Source: Candidatus Gastranaerophilales bacterium (lineage in GTDB: Bacteria; Cyanobacteriota; Vampirovibrionia; Gastranaerophilales; Gastranaerophilaceae). Taken from it: a DNA stretch of 47,330 nucleotides. Shown piece after piece: positions 1 through 7,847 of the stretch (positions within the stretch are counted from its first letter, which is position 1; every line of letters starts with the position of its first letter). Location of the stretch: contig CALURX010000013.1 of the NCBI GenBank assembly GCA_944323265.1, forward strand, positions 1 through 47,330, given 5' to 3'. Under the pieces are notes generated by a model. That model had not been told where the DNA came from. It did no database searches and saw only the letters and a list, made by a program, of their open reading frames with translations. Made by a program: the position numbers and the translations under genes.

Positions 1-1
1 C

Positions 2-694
2 GGCGGCGGCGATGATGATGATGACAATGGCGGCGGAGATGACGATGATGATGACAATGGCGGCGGAGATGACGATGGTTATGCGAGTGGTACACCTGAA
101 ATAGAATATTATTTTAGACCATATAGGGTATTTTTTGTACATTATGAGTATGGAGGACGATGGGATGAGTTTGGTCGCGCGCCGCTAGGGTTAACTCTTG
201 AGGCGATTACTAAACAAAAAAAAATATATGCTTATCCTATAAAAATCTCTGTAGATGTAACCGAAGGTAATACTACCAAAACGTATAGCTGCACAATTCC
301 GAAAGGGGGCACTGGGTGTGAAACATTCATGATAGCTCCATATTATATAGTAGCATCATGGAATGGTGACGTTAAGGTGGGGAATCCATACGCAGATATA
401 AATGTTAAATTCACTCCCCAATGGAATTTTGTAAGGTATCCATTGCAGGATCAAGAAAGTTTTTATGGTTATGTCGGGTGGGGCATAAATATACTAAACC
501 CTAAACCACGCGCCGAAGACAGCGAACATGAACCAACCTGGAGATTATTCGAACAGAATGCGGGGATTAAAATATATCCTACTGGTGAAGGTCCTAATTC
601 AAGTTTTTATGAAATAATCGGTAAAGGATCGGAAAAGTCTTGGTTTTTTTCTTGGCAGGCTGACTGGAATGTTATTTTTATTTTCACTAACTAA
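2..694 (+). CDS. 3' end of an unknown protein with an Asp/Gly repeat (partial)
   Basis: The reading frame is open from the left edge to the stop at 692-694, so the true start lies outside the window. The visible N-terminal part is a low-complexity run of Asp, Asn and Gly encoded by a DNA tandem repeat. About 200 residues follow that are rich in Tyr, Trp and Pro and have no motif I recognise; two Cys flank a short segment (YSC and GCE, around residues 98-106 of the visible part). The composition (aromatic, beta-prone, no long hydrophobic segment) would suit a secreted or surface protein, and Asp-rich linkers of this kind often bind calcium, but both points are inference. A hairpin with a T-run follows 36 bases after the stop. 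The family is unknown to me. Confidence 0.7.
   Translation, partial: GGGDDDDDNGGGDDDDDDNGGGDDDGYASGTPEIEYYFRPYRVFFVHYEYGGRWDEFGRAPLGLTLEAITKQKKIYAYPIKISVDVTEGNTTKTYSCTIPKGGTGCETFMIAPYYIVASWNGDVKVGNPYADINVKFTPQWNFVRYPLQDQESFYGYVGWGINILNPKPRAEDSEHEPTWRLFEQNAGIKIYPTGEGPNSSFYEIIGKGSEKSWFFSWQADWNVIFIFTN
14..73 (+). repeat. Two perfect 30-bp tandem repeats coding for Asp-rich/Gly-rich units
   Basis: Bases 14-43 and 44-73 are identical 30-bp units, with a partial unit on each side. Each keeps the reading frame and encodes an Asp/Asn stretch followed by three Gly. The array reaches the left edge, so its full length is not visible. In-frame units can change in number by slippage without breaking the protein. 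Confidence 0.85.
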
Positions 695-729
695 AATCAT
701 AGAAAAGAACGTCCACAAATACACAAAAA

Positions 730-758
730 TGGCTCCTGGTGCAGGAGTCATTTTTTTT
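730..758 (+). terminator. Rho-independent terminator after the partial gene
   Basis: Arms TGGCTCCT and AGGAGTCA form an 8-bp stem with one G-U pair and a 5-base loop, followed at once by eight T. It sits 36 bases after the stop codon at 694 and closes the leftmost transcription unit. Confidence 0.85.
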
Positions 759-833
759 CTGGAATTGCCCTCTTGCGCGGGGAAGAAAACTCCCATACAT
801 ATTCAATATTATAAAAATTTAAGTATTTAATAA

Positions 834-847
834 TGTAACAAATTACA
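834..847. promoter_or_regulatory. Dyad TGTAA-N4-TTACA, possible operator of the Nudix regulator
   Basis: A perfect 5+5 dyad with a 4-base centre lies 20 bases upstream of the putative -35 box of the Nudix-family regulator. With a one-base bulge the symmetry extends outward (AATAA on one side, TTATT on the other). An autoregulatory operator is an inference; no second copy with the same spacing was seen. Confidence 0.35.
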
Positions 848-866
848 CTTATTCAACTTTTAACCG

Positions 867-896
867 TTTACATTTTAAAACTATTTATTATACAAT
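867..896 (+). promoter_or_regulatory. Putative sigma-70-type promoter for the Nudix regulator-secG unit
   Basis: TTTACA (867-872) and TACAAT (891-896) are separated by 18 bases. The -10 box ends 17 bases before the ATG at 914, leaving room for the ribosome-binding site GAGGTG at 904-909. Confidence 0.55.
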
Positions 897-913
897 ATTC
901 TTTGAGGTGAGAA

Positions 914-1594
914 ATGTTCAACGAAATCAAAACACATGAAATTACAGTCGACATTGTTATTTTGACTATCAAAGATGATGCACTGCAGGTTTTGCTGGTT
1001 AAACGTAATAACGAACCTTTCAAAGATAAATGGGCAATTCCTGGCGGTTATGTCAGAATGTCTGAAAATTTAGACGAAGCTGCTATGAGAGTTCTTAAAG
1101 AAAAAACAAATGTTGATAATATTTATCTGGAACAGCTTTATACATTCGGCGACCCATTGAGACACCCTGTTTCAAGAGTTATAACCTGCGCTTATTTTGC
1201 GCTTATAAGAGCAGAAGACTTAAACGTAGTTACAACTCCGGATTTGGCTTGGCACAAAGTATTTGACCTTCCGCCTCTTGCGTTTGACCATAAAGAAATT
1301 ATTCAATACTCGCTTAAGCGTACACGCGAACGTTTGGAAATGTGTCCTGTCGCTTATCAATTATTGAACGAAAAGTTTACACTCACTGAAATGCAAAAAG
1401 CTTATGAAATGATTATGGAAAAGAAATTGGATAAGCGGAATTTCAGAAAAAAAGTTATCACAACCGAAGGGCTCAGAGAACTCAATGAGTTCTCAAAATC
1501 TTCTTCAAAAAGACCTGCCAGGTTGTATACTTTTGACAATATCAAACTGAACTCTAAAAGAGCTCATTTCATAAAAAAGGAGACTAAATGTTAA
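914..1594 (+). CDS. Nudix-domain transcriptional regulator, NrtR-like
   Basis: The protein has 226 residues. A Nudix fold covers about residues 8-140, and a C-terminal region (about 150-190) resembles the winged helix of NrtR-type regulators (COG1051-like proteins controlling NAD or sugar metabolism through ADP-ribose binding). The Nudix box is degenerate: the first Gly, the first Glu and the Arg are present, but the hydrolytic R-E-U-x-E-E core reads RVLKEK, so two of its three acidic positions are lost. This is typical of Nudix domains that sense a ligand instead of hydrolysing it. GAGGTG precedes the ATG. The stop overlaps secG by 7 bases, so the two are probably co-transcribed. The target regulon is not visible; no nad gene lies nearby. 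Regulator identity is likely, ligand is inference. Confidence 0.75.
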   Translation: MFNEIKTHEITVDIVILTIKDDALQVLLVKRNNEPFKDKWAIPGGYVRMSENLDEAAMRVLKEKTNVDNIYLEQLYTFGDPLRHPVSRVITCAYFALIRAEDLNVVTTPDLAWHKVFDLPPLAFDHKEIIQYSLKRTRERLEMCPVAYQLLNEKFTLTEMQKAYEMIMEKKLDKRNFRKKVITTEGLRELNEFSKSSSKRPARLYTFDNIKLNSKRAHFIKKETKC

Positions 1595-1812
1595 CATTAA
1601 TCTGGACTATTCAAGTTCTTTCATCATTATTACTAATTGTACTTATTCTAATGCACTCTCCAAAGGGCGACGGAATTGCGGGAATCGGAAATGCCGCACA
1701 AATGTTCTCTTCACAAAAAAGTGCTGAAAAAGGGCTGAACAAACTTACTGCAATTGTTGCGGGAGTATTTGTTGTATGTGTTTTCTTACTTGGGTTTGGT
1801 ATTATTAAGTAA
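1588..1812 (+). CDS. secG: Protein translocase subunit SecG
   Basis: A 74-residue protein with two hydrophobic helices (about residues 3-22 and 52-72). Between them lie the SecG hallmarks: a short cytoplasmic loop with HSPKGDG, then a Gly/Asn-rich stretch and a Ser-rich linker. SecG supports SecYEG-mediated export across the inner membrane. The ATG lies within the end of the Nudix gene (7-base overlap, AAGGAG just upstream), so translation is probably coupled. The 3' end overlaps the convergent TPR gene by 8 bases, so there is no intergenic terminator. Length is normal for the family. Confidence 0.93.
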   Translation: MLTLIWTIQVLSSLLLIVLILMHSPKGDGIAGIGNAAQMFSSQKSAEKGLNKLTAIVAGVFVVCVFLLGFGIIK

Positions 1813-3382
1813 GCTCTTTGAGTACATTATTTATCGGCTCTTCCCAGGATATGTGATCAGTTTGTTTAAAAATCCGGACACTTTTATACCATGGAGTTGT
1901 TCTGGTGTCCTCAAACCAGCGCCAGTCTGATGCGTAGGGAAGAAGCAGGAATGTTTTCACGCCGAGAGCCCCTGCAAGATGAGCAACAGATGTATCAACC
2001 GTTATTACAACATCCATTGCCTTTAAGGCTTCTGCTGTGTCGGAAAAATTTTTAAAATCCTTTGCAAGATTAATCATCTGAGGATATTTTTCATTTCCTT
2101 TCAGTGTGTCTCGTACCTGAAAAGAATAAACTTGAATATTTTCAAGATTAAGCAGAGGCTCAAAGCACCTGATATGTATTGTTCTGTTAATCATTGTCCT
2201 GATACCGGCACTTCCAGCTTCCCAGCATAAGCCTACTTTTAATTTATCATGCTGAATATCTGCAGTCTCTGATTTTAAATAACCTTCACTAAAGGGAATA
2301 TTATTAAAATCCATATTTAAAATGTAGGCTAAATCAGTTATACGTAGAGATTTCATCTCCGGATTGATTTCTTCATAATCTATAAATTCTGCCTGCGGAT
2401 AATTTTTTTGGAATAATTCTCTTAACTGTTTTGCAGCAGCAACTTTGATTTTTGATTTAATAAAAGGTAAATATCTAATAAACTGAATGTGATCACCAAA
2501 TCCCTGATCGCAAATAACAACAATCTCTTCCGGCAAATCTTCCCCCGGCTTCCAGGGATTATTAGTCATTTTATCAATTGACGACGTATTCCGGCGAAAG
2601 AATAAATCATAACCTTCTTTGAATTTTTTCCGCGTAAGCAGGCACATTCCGAGTGATGTCATTGTATCAATGTCGTTAGGGAAAAGTTCCAGCATTTTTC
2701 TGTAATATTTTTCCGCCTCATCAAACTCGCCGAGTTTTTGACAGCTGACTGCAATATTATAATTAGCTTCCTTGTTTCCCAGCTCTAGGGCAGCTTTATA
2801 ACATTCTCTTGCTTGAATGTCATCGCAGAAGATAAGTTCTTTTAAGTACCCTAAATGAAACCACAAGCCGGAATCATCCGGCTGCTTTTTCAAATTTTCA
2901 ATACAGAGGTTTTCAGCTTCAATAAGCTTGCCTGATTGAGTAAGCGCCTTAACTTTATTTGTCACGGAACGCATATCATCAGGGTATTTTTCGAACATTT
3001 TATCCGCGTATTCAACAGCTTTTTTGTAATTTTTAATTTCAAACAAACTTAAGATAAGCTTATGATAAATATCTGCATTTTCTCCTGCCGTAAGGGCTTT
3101 TTCCAGCCATTCGGCGGCATTTTCAAATTTTCCTTGTTCATATTCGGCAAACCCTAGGGCAGATAAAGTTCCCGGAGTTTCTTTGATGTTCACGGCTTTT
3201 GTTAAATATTCGCTTGCTTTTTTAAAATCACGGACATTAACATAAAAAAGCCCCGTAGCAGACAAAAGAATATAATCATCAGGATTTTGGATAAGCAAAT
3301 CCTGATAAAGTTTTTCGGCTTCCAGAACATGCCCCTTTTGAGTAAGTGCAATTGCTTTATTTAAAATGTTAACATCAATCAT
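1805..3382 (-). CDS. TPR-repeat protein with a C-terminal GT-B glycosyltransferase-like domain
   Basis: In this 525-residue protein, roughly residues 1-265 are consecutive tetratricopeptide repeats (pattern A..LG...... LG.Y..A...Y..AL). Residues about 285-525 resemble the GT9/GT41-like half often fused to TPRs: a GDHIQFIRYLPF segment, the WEAGS-type segment near 390 and the DTSVAHLAGALG motif near 465, which in ADP-heptose transferases contributes to nucleotide-sugar binding. Proteins of this layout are annotated as TPR glycosyltransferases; the acceptor (protein or glycan) is unknown. It lacks a signal peptide. Its start overlaps the yggT stop by 4 bases (ATGA), indicating an operon yggT-TPR. 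Confidence 0.75.
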   Translation of the reverse strand: MIDVNILNKAIALTQKGHVLEAEKLYQDLLIQNPDDYILLSATGLFYVNVRDFKKASEYLTKAVNIKETPGTLSALGFAEYEQGKFENAAEWLEKALTAGENADIYHKLILSLFEIKNYKKAVEYADKMFEKYPDDMRSVTNKVKALTQSGKLIEAENLCIENLKKQPDDSGLWFHLGYLKELIFCDDIQARECYKAALELGNKEANYNIAVSCQKLGEFDEAEKYYRKMLELFPNDIDTMTSLGMCLLTRKKFKEGYDLFFRRNTSSIDKMTNNPWKPGEDLPEEIVVICDQGFGDHIQFIRYLPFIKSKIKVAAAKQLRELFQKNYPQAEFIDYEEINPEMKSLRITDLAYILNMDFNNIPFSEGYLKSETADIQHDKLKVGLCWEAGSAGIRTMINRTIHIRCFEPLLNLENIQVYSFQVRDTLKGNEKYPQMINLAKDFKNFSDTAEALKAMDVVITVDTSVAHLAGALGVKTFLLLPYASDWRWFEDTRTTPWYKSVRIFKQTDHISWEEPINNVLKELT

Positions 3383-3642
3383 AGGCCCATACCGGATAAG
3401 AAACCGACAATTATTCCCTGCAAAAGCTGTAAAAGAATAATAGCAATAATCGGAGAAATATCAAGCATTCCAATCGGCGGTATTACTCCTCTGAATATAT
3501 TCAAAAAAGGATCAGTCACGGAACGTATTCCCGCAAACGGCTGGCTTAGCCAGTCAATTGAAGGTATCCAGCTTAAAAATATCCGTATAATTATCAGCAG
3601 ATAATAAAAATAGAATAATGAACTAACTGCTCTTGATATCAT
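3379..3642 (-). CDS. YggT family membrane protein
   Basis: A small integral membrane protein of 87 residues with two hydrophobic segments (about 5-25 and 62-85). They are separated by the family signature: SWIP, then a Pro/Asp turn reading VTDPFLNIFRGVIPP and DISP before the second helix. YggT proteins are linked to osmotic protection, cell-division-plane or photosystem-related assembly in different lineages; the function here is not shown. It lies 13 bases downstream of the methylthioadenosine phosphorylase gene and overlaps the TPR gene by 4 bases, so the three minus-strand genes are likely one transcript. Length fits the family. Confidence 0.88.
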   Translation of the reverse strand: MISRAVSSLFYFYYLLIIIRIFLSWIPSIDWLSQPFAGIRSVTDPFLNIFRGVIPPIGMLDISPIIAIILLQLLQGIIVGFLSGMGL

Positions 3643-3655
3643 AGTGTTCTCCTAA

Positions 3656-4450
3656 TTAGTGTGAAATTCTGCTTGTTTTTGAGCATTCACAATTATTATT
3701 CTCAGCAGGAATTTTTTCAATCAGCGTAAATAATAATTTTTTCAGATTATCAAGATTTTTATCAAAAACTTTCATAACTTCCTGATGAGAAACCGGAGGC
3801 ACATCGCCTACGAGTCCTGCATCGTAATCTGTAATTAAGGAAATATTCAAAGGACACATATCCATCTCTTTAACCAGATATGCCTCCGGAAATGCTGTCA
3901 TATTGATAACTTCCCACCCTTGATTAGTAAAGAATTTTGATTCTGCTTTTGTTGAGAATCTGGGGCCGTTTATGACAACAACGGTACCTGTTTCGTGTAC
4001 TTTAATCCCTAAATCTTTTGCGGTCTCAATCGCCAATTGTCTTAGTTCAGGACAATAAGTTTCAGCAGCGGACGGGTGCGAGACTATCGGGCCTTCATAG
4101 AAAGTTGATTTTCTTCCGTCTGTCCAGTCAACAAACTGGTCGCAGATTACGAAATCACCCGGAGCAACGTGTTTTTGAAGGCTGCCTGCAGCACAAGGAG
4201 AAATAACTCTCTTACAGCCGGCTTCTTTCATCGCCCAAACATTGGCTCTATAGTTAATCAAATGCGGAGGTATAGAATGTTCTCTGTTATGGCGCGGCAT
4301 AAAAGCAACATTATGCGTACCGATTTTACCTACAAACAAACTGTCTGACGGCATTCCATAAGGAGTTTCTATCTTAACTTCCTTGATATCATCCAAAAAT
4401 TTGTAAAAACCGGATCCGCCAAAAACACCTATATCTGCTATTTTTTCCAT
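3656..4450 (-). CDS. mtnP: S-methyl-5'-thioadenosine phosphorylase
   Basis: This 264-residue enzyme belongs to the PNP/MTAP class II family. It cleaves methylthioadenosine with phosphate to adenine and methylthioribose-1-phosphate, salvaging the by-product of polyamine and related synthesis. Visible signatures: phosphate-binding FGGSGFY near residue 10, PRHNREHSIPPH near 54 (phosphate/ribose site), the MTAP-type PCAAGSL near 86, and the nucleoside-binding NMTAFPEA near 183 followed by TDYDAG. The start at 4450 is preceded by AAAGGAAA on the minus strand. First gene of the mtnP-yggT-TPR unit. Some relatives prefer methylthioinosine; the sequence alone does not settle substrate. Confidence 0.9.
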   Translation of the reverse strand: MEKIADIGVFGGSGFYKFLDDIKEVKIETPYGMPSDSLFVGKIGTHNVAFMPRHNREHSIPPHLINYRANVWAMKEAGCKRVISPCAAGSLQKHVAPGDFVICDQFVDWTDGRKSTFYEGPIVSHPSAAETYCPELRQLAIETAKDLGIKVHETGTVVVINGPRFSTKAESKFFTNQGWEVINMTAFPEAYLVKEMDMCPLNISLITDYDAGLVGDVPPVSHQEVMKVFDKNLDNLKKLLFTLIEKIPAENNNCECSKTSRISH

Positions 4451-4505
4451 TTGATTAAATTTCCTTTCATATTAAATAAATATATTCTATATTAACATGA
4501 AAAAT

Positions 4506-5096
4506 TTACATTAGCACATCAATATTTTTATCTATTGATTTCTCCTCCGGACAGTTTTTAAAGAAACCGTTCAGTACATCTACCAATCTTAATTTTCCTT
4601 CATATCGTGAAGTACCCAGACAATCAATCTTCTCAATAGGAATATCCTCCGGCATAATATGTTCTATTGCATTTTTTTGTACCACCTCAGGCGGCATTTC
4701 CACGAACCTTTCACCTAAAACATGACCTGCAACTTTACCACCAGGAACGTATTCTGAGAATTTCCAATCTATAGTCTTCTTTACATCCCTTGCTTTTATA
4801 TTAGCCAGTTGTTCAGGAGGCAAATTCTTCAATGGAATCCTCAATGCAACAAGTTCTTTGCCATTACCGATATAGTCCAAAATTAATCTCGCAAGATTCA
4901 TCTTCTTATCTTTTGTCCATTGAGAAATGAAATTTTCTAAGTCAAAAGTAAATACTCCCTTCACCTTTCCACCTGTTAAAGTATCCGGCATTGCACGGAG
5001 AACTTTGTCCTTTTTAATCTTCTCAAATCTCTCTGCAGTAGTTATATGATATAAATTCTCAGGAAGCTTTGGGTGTATATTTTTGTTGATTTTCAT
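4506..5096 (-). CDS. Hypothetical protein, possible ADP-ribosyltransferase-like fold
   Basis: I cannot assign a family with certainty to this 196-residue protein. The N-terminus (residues 16-36) reads LYHITTAERFEKI followed by a GVFTFDLE strand, which resembles the opening of ADP-ribosyltransferase-fold enzymes such as DarT and KptA (YHIT followed by an amphipathic helix). The middle is rich in Lys and Glu, and VAGHVLGERFVEMPPE (near 125-140) could supply a Glu late in the fold. No membrane segment or signal peptide is present. It stands alone on the minus strand, 55 bases upstream of mtnP, with the acyl-CoA synthetase diverging on the other side. The ART-like reading is a weak motif-level inference; real coding capacity is supported by length and codon use. 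Confidence 0.55.
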   Translation of the reverse strand: MKINKNIHPKLPENLYHITTAERFEKIKKDKVLRAMPDTLTGGKVKGVFTFDLENFISQWTKDKKMNLARLILDYIGNGKELVALRIPLKNLPPEQLANIKARDVKKTIDWKFSEYVPGGKVAGHVLGERFVEMPPEVVQKNAIEHIMPEDIPIEKIDCLGTSRYEGKLRLVDVLNGFFKNCPEEKSIDKNIDVLM

Positions 5097-5247
5097 AAAA
5101 TGTCCTTATATTGTTTTTTATAATCAAAACACGTAAAAAAATTTTTTGCTAAAAAATATTAAATTATATTAACTAAAAACTTGCCACCATGCAAACTGTT
5201 TGTATTATAATATTTATGTGGTTTTTATAAAAGAAAGGAAGAGACTC

Positions 5248-7413
5248 ATGAATATTTTAGACAAAATCATGAAACCAAAATCAATTGCAGTAATTGGTGC
5301 CTCTACCAAAGAACATACAATTGGTTCTGATATTATGAAAAGATTACAGGAATACAAATTCAACGGTAAAATTTATCCTGTTAACCCAAAAGGCGGTATA
5401 ATTGAAGGACTTCAAGCATATACATCTGTTTTGGAAGTCCCGGGCGAAGTTGACTTAGCTATCATTGTTGTTAATGCAAAATTTGTACTCTCAACAATTG
5501 ACCAATGCCACGAAAAAGGTATTAAAGGACTTTGTATAATCACTGCAGGCTTCAAAGAAACAGGGGCTGAAGGTGCTGAACTTGAAAAACAATTGCTTGA
5601 AAAAGTTAGAGCGTACGGCATGAGATGTGTTGGTCCAAACTGCTTGGGCGTTGTTAACACTCACCCTGATATCAGAATGGACGGATGCTTTGCTGAATCT
5701 CTTCCTGAAAGAGGAAACATCGGTTTTGTATCTCAATCAGGGGCTTTAGGCGGCGGTATCTTAAATATACTGAAAGACCTTAACCTCGGTTTTGCTCAAT
5801 TTATTTCTATCGGAAACCAGGCTGATGTTAACGCTGAAACAGCTCTTGAATACTGGGAAAATGATTCTGACGTTGAACAAATTCTTCTTTATATGGAATC
5901 AATCCAAAATCCTGCTAACTTTAGAAAATTGGCTTCAAGAATTTCTAAAAAGAAACCTATTTTGGCTCTTAAAGCAGGACGTTCAGCAGCTGGTGCAAGC
6001 GCAGCTTCTTCTCACACCGGATCTTTAGCAGGTGCTGATAAAGCTGCTAATGCTCTTTTACAGCAGTCAGGCGTAATAAGAGAATATTCTCTTAAAGATT
6101 TGTTTGCTACAGCAAAAGTTTTTGCAAATTGCCCGATACCTAAAGGCGATAGAGTTGCTATCATCACAAACTCAGGCGGCCCCGGCATTATGGCAACCGA
6201 TGCAGTTTGCGAACACGGTATGCAAATGGCTAAGATTTCCGACGCTACTAAAGAAAAACTCAGAAGCTTCTTGCCTGCCGCAGCTTCAGTCAAGAACCCG
6301 GTTGATATGATTGCTTCAGCTCCAATCGAGCACTACAAGCAAACATTAGAAACAGTTATTGCTGATGAAAATGTTGATATGATTATTACAATCTATCTTC
6401 CGTTCTTAGGATTGAAAGATATAGATGTTGCAAAAGCTCTTATGGAAATTAAGGCTGAACATCCTGAAAAACCGGTTATCGGTGTATTCATGACAAAGAG
6501 CGAATTCTTCGCAAAATTATCTGATATGGATGTTAATATGCCGTTCTTTATGTACGCAGAAGAAGCTGCTGACGGCTTGAACAGATTGAACCAGCAGAGA
6601 TTGTGGATGGAAAGAGCCGAAGGTAAAATGCCTAAATTTGATGTTGATTATAAAAAAGCTCAGGAAATCATTGCAAAATCAATCAATGAAGGCCGTGACC
6701 AGCTTACAACAAGAGAATCAATCGATGTTCTTGATGCTTACGGAATCAGAGTCTGCAAATCAGGATTTGCTAAATCTGAAGACGAAGCCGTAACAATTGC
6801 TGATTCTATCGGCTACCCTGTTGTAATGAAGATGACATCAAAAACAACTTCTCACAAAACAGATGTTGGCGGTGTAAGAGTTAACATTCAATCTGCCGAA
6901 CAATTAAGAGCTGAATATCAGGATTTAATCGCTAAGTTAACGGAAAAAGGACTTATCGAAGGTCTTGAAGGCGTAATCATCCAGGAAATGGTTAAAGGCA
7001 ACAGAGAAATGGTTTGCGGTATCGCAACAGATCCTCAGTACGGCCCGATGATGATGTTCGGTTTAGGCGGTGTATTCATCGAAGTTATGAAAGACGTAAC
7101 TTTCAGAATCGCTCCTTTAACTGATGTTGACGCTAAAGAAATGATTAAGTCAGTTAAGGCTTACAAATTGTTAGAAGGCGCAAGAGGTACTAAACCTGCT
7201 CAGATGGAACAAATCGAAGAAACATTGTTGAGATTATCTCAGCTTGTTAACGATTTCAAATTCATCGATGAATTAGACATCAACCCGTTGTTGATTTCTG
7301 AAAAAACAGGTGAAGGCATTGCAGTAGACGGACGTATCAAAGTAAGAATGGCAGAAGCTCAGGAAGCTCTCGGCTATCATTGCAAAGACGGCGTTTGTGC
7401 TTGCTCTATATAG
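5248..7413 (+). CDS. Acetate--CoA ligase (ADP-forming), single-chain alpha-beta
   Basis: The enzyme (721 residues) converts acetyl-CoA (or other acyl-CoA), ADP and phosphate to acid, CoA and ATP, giving substrate-level ATP at the end of fermentation. Domains in order: CoA-binding Rossmann domain (about 5-130), two succinyl-CoA-ligase-like domains (150-450) with the phospho-accepting His in SSHTGS near residue 255, and a C-terminal ATP-grasp domain (about 480-700) with PVVMKMTS and GGVFIEVM. The ATG at 5248 is chosen over the upstream in-frame start at 5200 because AAAGGAAG lies just before it and CoA-binding domains begin there (MKPKSIAVIGAS). The extreme C-terminus is unusually Cys-rich (CKDGVCACS). 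A strong terminator follows. Acyl specificity is not readable from sequence. Confidence 0.9.
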   Translation: MNILDKIMKPKSIAVIGASTKEHTIGSDIMKRLQEYKFNGKIYPVNPKGGIIEGLQAYTSVLEVPGEVDLAIIVVNAKFVLSTIDQCHEKGIKGLCIITAGFKETGAEGAELEKQLLEKVRAYGMRCVGPNCLGVVNTHPDIRMDGCFAESLPERGNIGFVSQSGALGGGILNILKDLNLGFAQFISIGNQADVNAETALEYWENDSDVEQILLYMESIQNPANFRKLASRISKKKPILALKAGRSAAGASAASSHTGSLAGADKAANALLQQSGVIREYSLKDLFATAKVFANCPIPKGDRVAIITNSGGPGIMATDAVCEHGMQMAKISDATKEKLRSFLPAAASVKNPVDMIASAPIEHYKQTLETVIADENVDMIITIYLPFLGLKDIDVAKALMEIKAEHPEKPVIGVFMTKSEFFAKLSDMDVNMPFFMYAEEAADGLNRLNQQRLWMERAEGKMPKFDVDYKKAQEIIAKSINEGRDQLTTRESIDVLDAYGIRVCKSGFAKSEDEAVTIADSIGYPVVMKMTSKTTSHKTDVGGVRVNIQSAEQLRAEYQDLIAKLTEKGLIEGLEGVIIQEMVKGNREMVCGIATDPQYGPMMMFGLGGVFIEVMKDVTFRIAPLTDVDAKEMIKSVKAYKLLEGARGTKPAQMEQIEETLLRLSQLVNDFKFIDELDINPLLISEKTGEGIAVDGRIKVRMAEAQEALGYHCKDGVCACSI

Positions 7414-7430
7414 AATATGATTAATAAGAA

Positions 7431-7466
7431 GGGGCCGCAGCAGCAGCTGCGGCCCCTTTATTATTT
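7431..7466 (+). terminator. Strong rho-independent terminator after the acyl-CoA synthetase
   Basis: Arms GGGGCCGCAGC (7431-7441) and GCTGCGGCCCC (7446-7456) form a perfect 11-bp GC-rich stem with a 4-base loop, followed by TTTATTATTT. It begins 17 bases after the stop at 7413. Confidence 0.92.
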
Positions 7467-7480
7467 GATTCGTTTTATTT

Positions 7481-7509
7481 GCTGCGGTAAATCTTTGATT
7501 TACCGCAGC
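7481..7509. other. Perfect 13-bp hairpin between convergent genes
   Basis: Arms GCTGCGGTAAATC and GATTTACCGCAGC enclose a 3-base loop. It starts 25 bases after the preceding terminator stem and ends 29 bases short of the mntA stop (minus strand). Neither strand has a T-run immediately after it, so it is not a classical terminator. It may protect the 3' end of the toxin-antitoxin mRNA or be a REP-like relic. Confidence 0.6.
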
Positions 7510-7538
7510 CTACAGCTAATTTATAATTGGACAAAACC

Positions 7539-7847
7539 TTACAAAATAAATTCTACCAACGAATCTTCTATCAAATTTCTGAACTTCTTGTCAATTGCAT
7601 TTAAATCAATAACGTCTACTTCGTAAGGTAAAGTTGAATCACTAAATTCCATCAAAATTTTACCGAGAATGTCGGCGGAAAGTTTTTCATCAGGCAATTT
7701 TACTGCAATATCTATATCTGAGTACTCTTTATAATTTCCTTTTGCACGAGAGCCAAAAATATAAAATTTTGCGTCTTTTTGAGGAATATTGTCCTTCAAA
7801 ACCTGCAGGATAAAATCTAAATGTCGTTTTTCAAGTCCGAATTTCAT
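7539..7847 (-). CDS. mntA: MntA-type antitoxin nucleotidyltransferase
   Basis: This 102-residue minimal nucleotidyltransferase shows the exact GSX10DXD active-site pattern (GSRAKGNYKEYSDID, about residues 31-46) and a third acidic residue in the EVDVIDL strand near 77. In HepT/MntA systems this enzyme transfers AMP units to a Tyr of the HEPN toxin and silences it. Its start overlaps the end of the upstream HEPN gene by 4 bases (ATGA), so translation is coupled and the order is toxin then antitoxin. Older annotation would call it a HI0073-like DNA polymerase beta domain protein. Pair identity is firm from motifs and adjacency. Confidence 0.88.
   Translation of the reverse strand: MKFGLEKRHLDFILQVLKDNIPQKDAKFYIFGSRAKGNYKEYSDIDIAVKLPDEKLSADILGKILMEFSDSTLPYEVDVIDLNAIDKKFRNLIEDSLVEFIL

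Noticed and set aside
5792..6310. Overlapping plus-strand and minus-strand open frames inside the acyl-CoA synthetase
   Set aside because: They are shadows of a clearly coding frame with complete family motifs.
7417..7626. Plus-strand 69-codon open frame after the acyl-CoA synthetase
   Set aside because: It is formed by a terminator, a hairpin and the antisense of mntA; composition is not protein-like.
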